Shown piece by piece: positions 1 to 5,903 of a stretch of DNA of 5,903 nt. Position 1 is the first letter of the stretch, and each line of letters begins with the position of its first letter. A program made the position numbers and the translations under genes. The notes beneath the pieces are model-generated. The model was not told where the DNA came from. It saw nothing but the letters and a program-made list of their open reading frames with translations, and did not search any database. Location: NCBI GenBank assembly GCA_003151375.1, contig PLXI01000025.1, forward strand, positions 1 to 5,903. Reading direction: 5' to 3'. The stretch comes from Hyphomicrobiales bacterium (GTDB taxonomy: Bacteria; Pseudomonadota; Alphaproteobacteria; Rhizobiales; Aestuariivirgaceae).

Positions 1-1099
1 CATCTAAGGAGCCAATTTGCTGATTCATTTTCAAGATGCGGGCGATTCCCAGTGTTGCCATGTGGAACAGTTCAGCGCCGGACAGTTTAAGACCATTGAG
101 CATTTGCACCTTATAGGTCTCGCCCATCGTTTGCAGCATGGAATAGCTGGTGCCACCGCCAATATCAGTGGCCAAGCCGATCATTACCGGGCGATTGCGC
201 GCCATCGACATCAAGCCAGAGCCAAGAAAATTATTGGACGTGGGGCAATGGGCAACGGATGCGCCAGCTGCAGAAATTCGTGAAACTTCTGATGGTGAAA
301 GATGAATGCCATGCGCAAAAATGCTGTGATCGGTCACCAAACCAAAGCGTTCATACACTGCAGTGTAATCGCGCTCATTTGGGAAGAGGTATTTTACGCG
401 CTCAATCTCAGCATGGCTTTCGCTGAGATGCGTTTGCATGAGTGCGCCATGGCATTGGCGCAGCACTTCTCCAGCGAGTTGCAATTGCCTCTCGGTTGAA
501 GTGAGAGCAAAACGCGGGCTGACTGCGTGGCGCAAGCGGCCTTTGTTGTGGAAGGCGTTGTGCAAAGCCAAGGTATCAGCGGCAGATTGTTCAGCATTAT
601 CTTCCACAGCGGCAATGGCACCACGGTCCATCATGGTTTTGCCTGTGACCAAGGCCATGTTGTGTTTAGCGGCGGCAGCGAACAAAACTTCGGCGCAGGT
701 TTTGTGCGACGAGCAAAAAGCCATGGCTGAAGTTGTGCCATTTGAGAATAGCCGTTTTAAGAATGCCTCGGCGGCCACTGTTGCGTAGTCAATATCACCG
801 TAACGTGCTTCTTCGGGAAATGTATAACGTTGCAGCCATTCCAGCAAATCCTTGGCGGGGGCGGCGAGCATTCGATATTGTGGAAAATGAATATGAATAT
901 CTATAAAACCAGCCATTAAAAGCTTGTTGCCAAAGTCATCACGTGGGCTTGCGTTAAAAGCTTGTGGCAAAAGCGATTGCGGGCCGCGCCAAAGGACGGT
1001 GCCATCATCGCCCAAAACTAATGCGCCTTTGACATCATGCTTCAGGTCCTGCGGCGTTGCGCCAAATGCTACGACCTGACCAGTTAAAACCCGGGTCAC
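1..1099 (-). CDS. guaD: Guanine deaminase, C-terminus cut off by window edge
   Basis: Cytosolic zinc amidohydrolase that deaminates guanine to xanthine plus ammonia. My translation of the minus strand from a GTG at 1099-1097 stays open for 366 codons to the window edge. The family is usually about 430-440 residues, so about 70 C-terminal residues are missing. Family hallmarks are all visible: the HIHF metal motif (H69, H71), LLEWLQRYTFPEEARY at 85-100, NGTTSAMAFC at 120-129, TPRF-like SPRFA at 194-198, QTHLSE with H224 and E227, FAHGIHL with H263, AHCPTSNNFLGSG at 283-295, and ATDIGGGTS with D312 at 310-318. H69, H71, H224, H263 and D312 are the expected zinc and catalytic residues. The GTG start overlaps the uraD stop in a GTGA junction and is preceded by a purine-rich AAGAAAGAG. 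The next in-frame ATG is residue 62, too far inside the domain. The sequence resembles bacterial GuaD far better than other amidohydrolases such as chlorohydrolases. Confidence 0.95.
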   Translation of the reverse strand, partial: MTRVLTGQVVAFGATPQDLKHDVKGALVLGDDGTVLWRGPQSLLPQAFNASPRDDFGNKLLMAGFIDIHIHFPQYRMLAAPAKDLLEWLQRYTFPEEARYGDIDYATVAAEAFLKRLFSNGTTSAMAFCSSHKTCAEVLFAAAAKHNMALVTGKTMMDRGAIAAVEDNAEQSAADTLALHNAFHNKGRLRHAVSPRFALTSTERQLQLAGEVLRQCHGALMQTHLSESHAEIERVKYLFPNERDYTAVYERFGLVTDHSIFAHGIHLSPSEVSRISAAGASVAHCPTSNNFLGSGLMSMARNRPVMIGLATDIGGGTSYSMLQTMGETYKVQMLNGLKLSGAELFHMATLGIARILKMNQQIGSLD

Positions 1100-1578
1100 G
1101 CGGAAACTCTTTCTTCTAAGCGAAAACGAATGATGCGGCTGACCTGTTCAAGCGCCGTTTCAAATTCTTTTGCCGTGTCGTTTTCAATTCGGGATTCGAA
1201 GCCCGCCAAAATTTGATTTTTGGTTGCGCCCTTCACGGCGAAGATAAATGGAAATCCGTTCTTGGCCCTATAGGCTTCATTCAATTTAGTGAAGCGGGCA
1301 AATTCCGCAGCGCTCAAACAATCAAGGCCTACACCCATTTGCTCTTTGGTTGAATCTTCTGTCAGCTTGGCGCGGGTCGCAAGATCAGGATGAGCATTCA
1401 ACAATTTCAGCTGTGCGGGGCGATTTGCCGCCATCACCGCAGCTGCAAAGCGTTGGATCATGTCTTCGCAGCTTTTGAATGGGGCGTGTTTGAATGCCAC
1501 TTCCGCCACCCATGATGAATGCTCGGCGATATCAGCAAATGCTGAAGCCCCAGCGGCATTGGCTTCAGCGAGATTCAT
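1096..1578 (-). CDS. uraD: 2-oxo-4-hydroxy-4-carboxy-5-ureidoimidazoline (OHCU) decarboxylase
   Basis: Small all-helical cytosolic enzyme that converts OHCU stereospecifically to S-allantoin, the third step of urate breakdown after urate oxidase and HIU hydrolase. The 160-residue length is normal for the family. Visible signatures are NAHPDLA at 61-67 with the expected catalytic His63, the STKEQMGVGLD block at 76-86 with Glu79 and Gln80, the LNEAYRAKNGFPFIFAVKG block at 99-117, and a C-terminal helix with SRIIRFRLEERV at 147-158 carrying the conserved arginines. The ATG start overlaps the puuD stop as ATGA (1575-1578), and a GGGGGG run (1584-1589) lies 5 bases upstream as a likely Shine-Dalgarno element. 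The stop overlaps the guaD GTG, so translation of puuD, uraD and guaD is probably coupled. The protein is a stand-alone decarboxylase, not fused to HIU hydrolase or allantoinase as in some bacteria. Confidence in the function is high. Confidence 0.95.
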   Translation of the reverse strand: MNLAEANAAGASAFADIAEHSSWVAEVAFKHAPFKSCEDMIQRFAAAVMAANRPAQLKLLNAHPDLATRAKLTEDSTKEQMGVGLDCLSAAEFARFTKLNEAYRAKNGFPFIFAVKGATKNQILAGFESRIENDTAKEFETALEQVSRIIRFRLEERVSA

Positions 1579-2765
1579 TTCAGCCCCCCAATCCAGGCGC
1601 CCAATTTATCGCGTTCATCTTGCGTCATATGGGTTTTGTTGCCCAAAGGCATAGATTGATTGCGAACGGCTTGGGCCTCAATCTGGCCGGCATAACGTTT
1701 GAGATCTTCCACCGAGGCGAAGATCACGCCCTTGGGCGCCTGCTTAATAACATCATCGGTTGGTGTTGCTGAATGGCAAGCCGTGCAGCGTGTGGTGACG
1801 ATTGCAAGAGCTTCGGCATCGCTAGTTTTCATCCCTGAGTAATTTTTAATTTGTGGCTGAGTCAGCATCATAGCACCCGCCAAAAATGCGCCGATCATCG
1901 GAACTGCCCAACCGATTTCACCAAGATCATCACCCACTTCATGGCGCAGCAGGAACCAACGGGAGAGCCCGCCGCCCAAGACGATCAACCCCACCAAAGC
2001 CCAAGCAGCTGGGGCGCCCGTGATGAAGGCATAGTGGTTTGAAATCATCATGAGCACAACGGGCAAAGTGAGATATGTATTATGCGTGGAGCGCTGCTTG
2101 CCAATTATCCCATAGCGCGGATCAGGCACTTCACCCTTCAGAAGCGAGGCCGTGATCTTGGCTTGATTGGGAACAATCACGGCAAACACATTGGCCGCCA
2201 TGATGGTGCCGATGAAAGCGCCGATGTGAATGAAAGCGCCACGGCCTGAAAAGATATGAGTGAAGCCGTAAGCTGCCGCCACAATGAGGGCGAAAACACA
2301 AAGCGCCAATAGTCCCGTGTTCTTTCCAATTGGAGAGCGGCAAATCCCATCATAGATAAACCAGCCTGCAGCTAACGAAGCCAAAGAAATGCCAACAGCC
2401 TGCCATGGGGTAAGCGGCAAAATCGAAGGATCAATTAAAAAGGTTTCTGCTTGCAGGTAATACTGCACCAGCAGCAAACACATGCCAGTAATCCAAGTGA
2501 GATAGGCTTCCCATTTAAACCAAATGAGATGGGGCGGAAGATTATCAGGTGCCGAAAGATATTTTTGAATGTGATAAAAGCCGCCGCCATGAACTTCCCA
2601 CGCCTCGCCCGCAACCCCTTTAGGAAGAGGCACATCTTTTCTCAGCGAGAGATCAAGGCCGACAAAATAAAACGAAGTGCCAATCCAGCTGATGCCCGCA
2701 ATGACATGGCCCCAGCGGATCAGAAGATTGAGCCAATCGAGAAGAAAAGGATCTATGTGGGACAT
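1575..2765 (-). CDS. puuD: Membrane-bound urate oxidase with C-terminal cytochrome c (PuuD)
   Basis: Integral inner-membrane urate oxidase (urate hydroxylase) of the type characterised in Agrobacterium. It oxidises urate to 5-hydroxyisourate and passes electrons to a fused cytochrome c, unlike soluble uricase, which makes hydrogen peroxide. The N-terminal membrane domain (about residues 1-305) shows about eight hydrophobic segments near 11-35, 82-106, 119-139, 149-170, 176-199, 231-250, 253-273 and 283-302. Family motifs are WGHVIAGISWIGTSF at 18-32, EVHGGGFYH at 57-65, WFKWEAYLTW at 82-91 and GKQRSTHNTY at 222-231. The C-terminal domain (about 315-396) carries the haem motif CTACH (C327, C330, H331), and M372 in SMPLGNKTHMT is the likely axial ligand. 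Haem attachment requires this domain in the periplasm, so an even number of membrane spans would place the N-terminus outside as well. The 396-residue length is typical. The start has only a weak ribosome binding site. The stop overlaps uraD. No HIU hydrolase gene lies beside it. Confidence 0.95.
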   Translation of the reverse strand: MSHIDPFLLDWLNLLIRWGHVIAGISWIGTSFYFVGLDLSLRKDVPLPKGVAGEAWEVHGGGFYHIQKYLSAPDNLPPHLIWFKWEAYLTWITGMCLLLVQYYLQAETFLIDPSILPLTPWQAVGISLASLAAGWFIYDGICRSPIGKNTGLLALCVFALIVAAAYGFTHIFSGRGAFIHIGAFIGTIMAANVFAVIVPNQAKITASLLKGEVPDPRYGIIGKQRSTHNTYLTLPVVLMMISNHYAFITGAPAAWALVGLIVLGGGLSRWFLLRHEVGDDLGEIGWAVPMIGAFLAGAMMLTQPQIKNYSGMKTSDAEALAIVTTRCTACHSATPTDDVIKQAPKGVIFASVEDLKRYAGQIEAQAVRNQSMPLGNKTHMTQDERDKLGAWIGGLK

Positions 2766-2783
2766 GTTATTTCATTCGAGACA

Positions 2784-2808
2784 CCCCTCTCCCGATGAGG
2801 GAGAAGAG
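2784..2808 (-). promoter_or_regulatory. Intergenic hairpin between binding-protein gene and puuD
   Basis: Read on the minus strand, CUCUUCUCCC (2808-2799), loop UCAUC, then GGGAGAGGGG (2793-2784) can form a 10-bp stem including two G-U pairs. It lies in the 65-bp gap, 22 bases after the binding-protein stop and 18 bases before the puuD ATG. No U-run follows, so it does not look like an intrinsic terminator. Two roles fit: protection of the upstream binding-protein message from 3' decay, which would raise binding protein over the other operon products, or membership of a family of short dispersed palindromic repeats common between genes in alphaproteobacteria. Neither can be decided from one copy. 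The structure is visible; the function is inference. Confidence 0.6.
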
Positions 2809-2830
2809 TGAGCTTTGTGCAATTCCAGAC

Positions 2831-3895
2831 TTACTGTGGCAGCTTGTCGTCAACGCCTTTGACATACCAGTTCATGCCAAGGATATCGCCATCTGCCAAA
2901 GGCTTGCCCTTTTCGCCAACCACTGTGCCATCCTGTTTGGTGATCGGGCCAGTGAATGGATCGAGCTTGCCAGACGTGATATCATCAACGGTTTTCTGCG
3001 CCATCGCCTTCACATCATCAGGCATATTGGTGAAAGGCGCCATGGCCACGGTGCCTTCGGCCATACCATCCCAGCTTTGCAAGGGCTTGTATGTACCGTC
3101 CAACATTTGCTTTAGACGGCGCACATAATATGGGCCCCAGTTATCAACATCAGCTGTCAGCTGAGCATTTGGGCCGAACTTAATCTGATCAGATGATTGA
3201 CCAAAGCCCAGTTTGCCTTGCTGTTCGGCAACCGTAATGGCCGCAGCAGAGTCTGTGTGCTGAACGATAATATCAGCGCCTTGGCTGAACAACACTTTGG
3301 CTGCATCGCCTTCTTTGCCTGGATCAAACCAAGTGTTGACCCAGATGATCTTTATTTTGAAGTTCGGGTTCACGCTTTGCGCACCCAACATGAAGCTGTT
3401 GATGCCAGCCACCACTTCAGGGATTGGGAATGACACGATATAGCCTGCAACGCCAGTCTTTGACATTTTAGCGGCGATCTGGCCTTCCACATAGCGGCCT
3501 TGATGGAACTTGGCGTTATAGGTCGAAACATTAGGAGCGGTTTTATAACCGGTGGCATGCTCAAACATCACATTTGGATATTTGGCGGCCACTTGAAGGG
3601 TTGGCTCCATATAGCCGAACGACGTCGTGAAAATGATTTTGCAACCATCGCGCGCCAAGCGTTCGATTGGGCCAGCGGCATCAGCTTCCGGCACGTTTTC
3701 AACGTAAACCGTTTCAACCTTGTCACCCAATTCCTTTTGAACTTCCTTCACACCTTCATTGTGCTGGAATGTGTAGCCCATGTCGCCGATGGCGCCGAGA
3801 TAAACCCAGCAAGCTTTCAGCTTGTCAGCCGCGTGGGCTTGTGTGCCACCAAGGGCCATTGCGGCCAATGCAGCAGAAATGAGAAGTTTTTTCAT
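2831..3895 (-). CDS. BMP-family (PnrA-like) periplasmic substrate-binding protein of a purine-type ABC importer
   Basis: Periplasmic binding protein of the basic membrane protein (BMP/PnrA) family, whose characterised members bind purine nucleosides. The precursor has 354 residues. Residues 1-22 form a clear Sec signal: a KK start, a hydrophobic core, and a probable AHA cleavage site before A23-D24. There is no lipobox cysteine, so the mature protein should be soluble, unlike the lipoprotein members of spirochaetes and Gram-positives. Family signatures are GAIGDMGYTFQHNEG at 34-48, FTTSFGYMEPTLQVA at 89-103, YVEGQIAAKMSKTGVAGYI at 135-153, VNTWFDPGKE at 186-195, ADIIVQHTDS at 207-216 and DNWGPYY at 251-257. 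C29 and C85 appear to be the only mature cysteines and could form a disulfide. AGGGAA lies 7 bases before the ATG. It follows the two permease genes by 34 bp and precedes puuD, which suggests a purine base, nucleoside or urate-related ligand. The ligand itself cannot be read from the sequence. Confidence 0.92.
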   Translation of the reverse strand: MKKLLISAALAAMALGGTQAHAADKLKACWVYLGAIGDMGYTFQHNEGVKEVQKELGDKVETVYVENVPEADAAGPIERLARDGCKIIFTTSFGYMEPTLQVAAKYPNVMFEHATGYKTAPNVSTYNAKFHQGRYVEGQIAAKMSKTGVAGYIVSFPIPEVVAGINSFMLGAQSVNPNFKIKIIWVNTWFDPGKEGDAAKVLFSQGADIIVQHTDSAAAITVAEQQGKLGFGQSSDQIKFGPNAQLTADVDNWGPYYVRRLKQMLDGTYKPLQSWDGMAEGTVAMAPFTNMPDDVKAMAQKTVDDITSGKLDPFTGPITKQDGTVVGEKGKPLADGDILGMNWYVKGVDDKLPQ

Positions 3896-3902
3896 GATGT
3901 AG

Positions 3903-3908
3903 TTCCCT
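3903..3908 (-). promoter_or_regulatory. Shine-Dalgarno site of the binding-protein gene
   Basis: The minus strand reads AGGGAA, then CTACATC, then the ATG at 3895-3893: a good ribosome binding site at 7-base spacing. It supports this start, which is also the only one giving a complete signal peptide. It sits in the 34-bp gap after the permease stop, so this gene can start translation independently of its upstream neighbour. Confidence 0.75.
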
Positions 3909-3929
3909 GTTCATCTTTACATTTAGACA

Positions 3930-4805
3930 CTAGCGATCCGCCACAAATGCTTGTCCAAGGCAGGCTGGCGTATTGGCGCGCAAGACACGCTTATTGCGAG
4001 AGATCAGCACAAGTGCCACTATGGTGACAAGATAGGGCGTGCAAGAAAGCAGCTGTGGAGGAACATTAAGGCCCATGGTTTGAACCACAAACGCCAAAAT
4101 GGAAATTGTGCCAAAAAGATAGGCACCCAAAACCACTCTTTTAGGCAGCCAAGTGGCAAACACCACCAGCGCCAGCGCAATCCAACCACGGCCTGCCGTC
4201 ATATTCTCTACCCACTGGGGCGTGTCAGCAATTGATAGATAGCCCCCTGCAAGGCCCGCACAGGCCCCGCCAAAGGCCACACAGGCATAACGCAGGCCAA
4301 CCACCGAAAAGCCCATGGAATGGGCTGAGGTGTGGCTATCACCGACCGCGCGCACCATCAAGCCGTAACGGGTGCGGAACAGAAACCACGACACCAACCC
4401 CACCAGGACGAATGAAAAGATGATGAGGATGTCGATGCCATGAAAATTTGGCAGACGTTCAATTTGTTTGCCGACAAAATTCTCGCCAATGAGCGCAGAC
4501 AATCCAATTCCTAATAATGTGATGGCAAGGCCTGTTGCAACTTGGTTGGCAAGCAAAGTGAGCGTGAGGAAACCAAACAGCATGGCCATGCCAGCTCCTG
4601 CCAGCATCGACGCAAAAATGCCGACGGCTGAGCTGCCTGTGAGATAGGTGGCGCCAAAACCTGCCACAGCGCCCATAATCATCATGCCTTCGACGCCCAA
4701 GTTCAAAACCCCAGAGCGCTCGGACACCAACTCACCAATGGCTGCAATCAGCAAAGGCGTCGAGGCCGCGATGATGGTTATGGCAATGGCCCATAGCTGT
4801 TCCAT
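3930..4805 (-). CDS. ABC transporter permease of the purine/nucleoside BMP-type importer (second permease)
   Basis: Inner-membrane permease of the BPD_transp_2 group, the smaller of the two that pair in PnrA/NupPQ-like importers. It has 291 residues, close to the usual length of about 300, with about eight hydrophobic spans. Characteristic blocks are GELVSERSGVLNLGVEGMM at 24-42, NQVATGLAITLLGIGLSA at 87-104, the cytoplasmic coupling-loop region RYGLMVRAVGDSHTSAHSMG at 146-165, GGACAGLAGGYLSI at 179-192, and GRGWIALALVVFATW at 205-219. The ATG shares one base with the TAA stop of the upstream permease (TAATG), and GGAGAG (4815-4820) lies 9 bases before it. Together with that permease it should form the transmembrane heterodimer, fed by the binding protein encoded just downstream. 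Family assignment is firm. The substrate class (purine base or nucleoside) is inferred from family and neighbours. Confidence 0.93.
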   Translation of the reverse strand: MEQLWAIAITIIAASTPLLIAAIGELVSERSGVLNLGVEGMMIMGAVAGFGATYLTGSSAVGIFASMLAGAGMAMLFGFLTLTLLANQVATGLAITLLGIGLSALIGENFVGKQIERLPNFHGIDILIIFSFVLVGLVSWFLFRTRYGLMVRAVGDSHTSAHSMGFSVVGLRYACVAFGGACAGLAGGYLSIADTPQWVENMTAGRGWIALALVVFATWLPKRVVLGAYLFGTISILAFVVQTMGLNVPPQLLSCTPYLVTIVALVLISRNKRVLRANTPACLGQAFVADR

Positions 4806-5863
4806 TATTTACGGCTCTCCCACTTCACGCGGTAATAAACCAAGGTGTCACACGCCAGCACAAAGAATAGCAATACGCCCTGAAAAACCTTGGCGATCTT
4901 ATCAGGGATATGCAGTGATGTTTGTGCGGCTTCACCGCCCAGAAAAGTCAACGCCAGAAGTAGGCCAGAAAAAATTGCGCCAATCGGATTAAGCCTGCCA
5001 AGGAAGGCTACGATGATTGCCACAAAACCATAAGCCGGAGTGGAATAAGGTGTTTGCAATTGATGGCTAACACCCATCACATCACTTGCCCCAGCCAAGC
5101 CCGCCAAACCACCTGACAGTGCAAAACAGAAATAGATAGCCCTTTGCGCTGAGAAGCCAGCAAAACGGCCTGCACGTGGTGCCGAACCAAGAGTAAGCAA
5201 TTCAAAGCCTTTCAACATGCGGTACGTCATGAAGCCCAAACCAAGTGCCACCACTAATGCAAAGAGTGCGCCCAGATGAATATCGCCCCAATGTGGCAAA
5301 GTCTGCCAACCTACAAAATTCACCGTCTTGGGAAAGTTATGGCCTTGCGGGTCACGCATCGGCCCACGCACCAGCCAATCGAACACGAGGTCAGCGATAT
5401 AAACCATCATCAGCGAAGTGAGAATTTCATTGGCGTTGAAGCGCACCTTCAAATAGGCGGGGATGAGCGCCCATAATATGCCGCCGATTACACCCATCAG
5501 CAGCATGGCGGGCATCACGGATGGGTCTTGCCAGTTGCTGAAATAAACCGGGATCAAGCCAGTAAACAGCGCTCCAATTTGCAACTGCCCGGCCGCACCG
5601 ATATTCCAAACATTGGCCCGGTAGGCCAGAGCCAGACCCGCTCCCATCAAAATCAATGGTGTGGCCTTTACAATCATTTTCTCCCGGGCCCATTCATCGG
5701 TGAGAGGTTCAACGAAATAGACATAGAGACCGTGCCAAGGATCGACTCCGCGTGAGGCAAAAACTGCGGCTCCGAAAATCAGCGTGAGAGCAATGGCAAT
5801 CAGCGGCGAAACCAAAGCCATGGTCGAAGATCGTTCAGCACGTTTTTCCAGTCTAAGCGGCAT
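4805..5863 (-). CDS. ABC transporter permease of the purine/nucleoside BMP-type importer (first permease)
   Basis: Inner-membrane permease of the BPD_transp_2 group, the larger member of the pair. It has 352 residues: a basic N-terminal tail (PLRLEKRAERSS, 2-13), a first span at about 16-36, a periplasmic stretch, and about seven further spans. Recognisable blocks are KATPLILMGAGLALAYRAN at 66-84, VWNIGAAGQLQIGA at 85-98, VRFNANEILTSLMM at 140-153, the coupling-loop region LLTLGSAPRAGRFAGFSA at 222-239, ALSGGLAGLAGA at 248-259, and YGFVAIIVAFLGRLNPIGA at 278-296. The ATG start is supported by GAGGTGA (5867-5873) a few bases upstream, and it overlaps the end of the ATP-binding gene by 11 bp. 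The order ATPase, large permease, small permease is the standard one for this importer family. Here the binding-protein gene comes last. The function as a permease is certain. The ligand is inferred only from context. Confidence 0.93.
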   Translation of the reverse strand: MPLRLEKRAERSSTMALVSPLIAIALTLIFGAAVFASRGVDPWHGLYVYFVEPLTDEWAREKMIVKATPLILMGAGLALAYRANVWNIGAAGQLQIGALFTGLIPVYFSNWQDPSVMPAMLLMGVIGGILWALIPAYLKVRFNANEILTSLMMVYIADLVFDWLVRGPMRDPQGHNFPKTVNFVGWQTLPHWGDIHLGALFALVVALGLGFMTYRMLKGFELLTLGSAPRAGRFAGFSAQRAIYFCFALSGGLAGLAGASDVMGVSHQLQTPYSTPAYGFVAIIVAFLGRLNPIGAIFSGLLLALTFLGGEAAQTSLHIPDKIAKVFQGVLLFFVLACDTLVYYRVKWESRK

Positions 5864-5903
5864 CAGTCACCTCATGCGCACCAGCCATGGCAAGGCCGAT
5901 TTT
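5853..5903 (-). CDS. ABC transporter ATP-binding protein, C-terminal end only
   Basis: Only the last 16 codons and a TAG stop are inside the window; the rest of the gene lies beyond 5903. The readable tail is KIGLAMAGAHEVTDAA. An IGL(L/A)MAG string near the C-terminus is typical of the tandem-domain ATPases of BMP-type nucleoside importers, and the position directly before the two permeases fits. Its stop lies 11 bp inside the first permease gene, which suggests translational coupling. No Walker or signature motif can be seen because of truncation, so the call rests on the short tail and the gene order. Confidence 0.75.
   Translation of the reverse strand, partial: KIGLAMAGAHEVTDAA

Larger units (their letters stand above)
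1..5903 (-). other. Predicted purine uptake and catabolism operon (both ends outside the window)
   Basis: All seven genes read the same way with junctions of -11, -1, +34, +65, -4 and -4 bp. No intrinsic terminator (stem plus U-run) and no convincing promoter was seen inside, and no plus-strand gene interrupts it. The gene set joins an importer with GuaD, PuuD and UraD, so one message would supply uptake and several steps of guanine-to-allantoin conversion. Xanthine dehydrogenase and HIU hydrolase are needed for a full route and may lie outside the window. No operator for a purine-responsive regulator could be assigned, because the 5' end of the unit is not included. Confidence 0.85.

Noticed and set aside
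438..788. Plus-strand open frame of 116 codons opposite guaD
   Set aside because: It lies fully antisense to a confidently identified guaD, its composition is Ala/Ser-rich with no recognisable domain, and it has no supporting context.
916..970. Imperfect direct repeat around AAAAGCTTGT, copies at about 916-932 and 954-970
   Set aside because: Both copies lie within guaD, are offset by 38 bases (out of frame with each other), and share only a 12-base exact core, which is expected by chance about once in a window of this size.
2131..2635. Short minus-strand frames inside puuD (2131-2343 and 2435-2635)
   Set aside because: They are out-of-frame shadows of the well-conserved PuuD membrane domain.
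2784..2808. The intergenic hairpin as a rho-independent terminator ending an importer operon
   Set aside because: No run of U follows the stem on the transcribed strand, and the downstream genes have no visible promoter of their own in the short gap.
2451..3128. Overlapping plus-strand frames near the puuD/binding-protein junction
   Set aside because: They are shadows of puuD and the binding-protein gene on the other strand, and the low-complexity translations match no family I recognise.
3500..4027. Plus-strand open frame of 175 codons
   Set aside because: It spans antisense to the binding-protein gene, the intergenic gap and the end of the second permease. The translation has no coherent domain and looks like a mirror of conserved coding sequence.

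Overview
The window is a single, tightly packed gene cluster, read entirely from the minus strand (right to left), for purine import and oxidative purine breakdown. Base composition is roughly balanced by eye. The combination of a membrane-bound cytochrome-c urate oxidase (PuuD), a UraD-type decarboxylase and a BMP-family ABC importer points to an alphaproteobacterium, probably of the Hyphomicrobiales or a related order. The lineage is an inference from family resemblance and was not tested by any search.

Layout in the direction of transcription: the last 16 codons of an ABC ATP-binding protein (5903-5853); two BPD_transp_2-type permeases (5863-4805 and 4805-3930); a periplasmic BMP-family binding protein (3895-2831); a 65-bp spacer holding a 10-bp-stem hairpin (2808-2784); membrane urate oxidase puuD (2765-1575); OHCU decarboxylase uraD (1578-1096); and guanine deaminase guaD (1099-1, cut by the window edge about 70 codons before its expected end). 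Four of the six junctions overlap (11 bp, 1 bp, ATGA and GTGA). The other two gaps are 34 and 65 bp, so this is almost certainly one transcription unit. Its promoter lies beyond 5903 and its terminator beyond position 1.

How the genes fit together: the ABC system probably brings in a purine base or nucleoside. GuaD turns guanine into xanthine. A xanthine dehydrogenase, not in the window, would make urate. PuuD oxidises urate to 5-hydroxyisourate, passing electrons to its own C-terminal cytochrome c. After hydrolysis of 5-hydroxyisourate (no HIU hydrolase is in the window), UraD decarboxylates OHCU to S-allantoin.

The main points of interest are the genetic linkage of a BMP importer to urate and guanine catabolism, the intra-operon hairpin between binding protein and puuD, and the weak ribosome binding site of puuD. 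No mobile element, RNA gene, CRISPR array or clearly novel system was seen. The plus strand carries only shadow reading frames.
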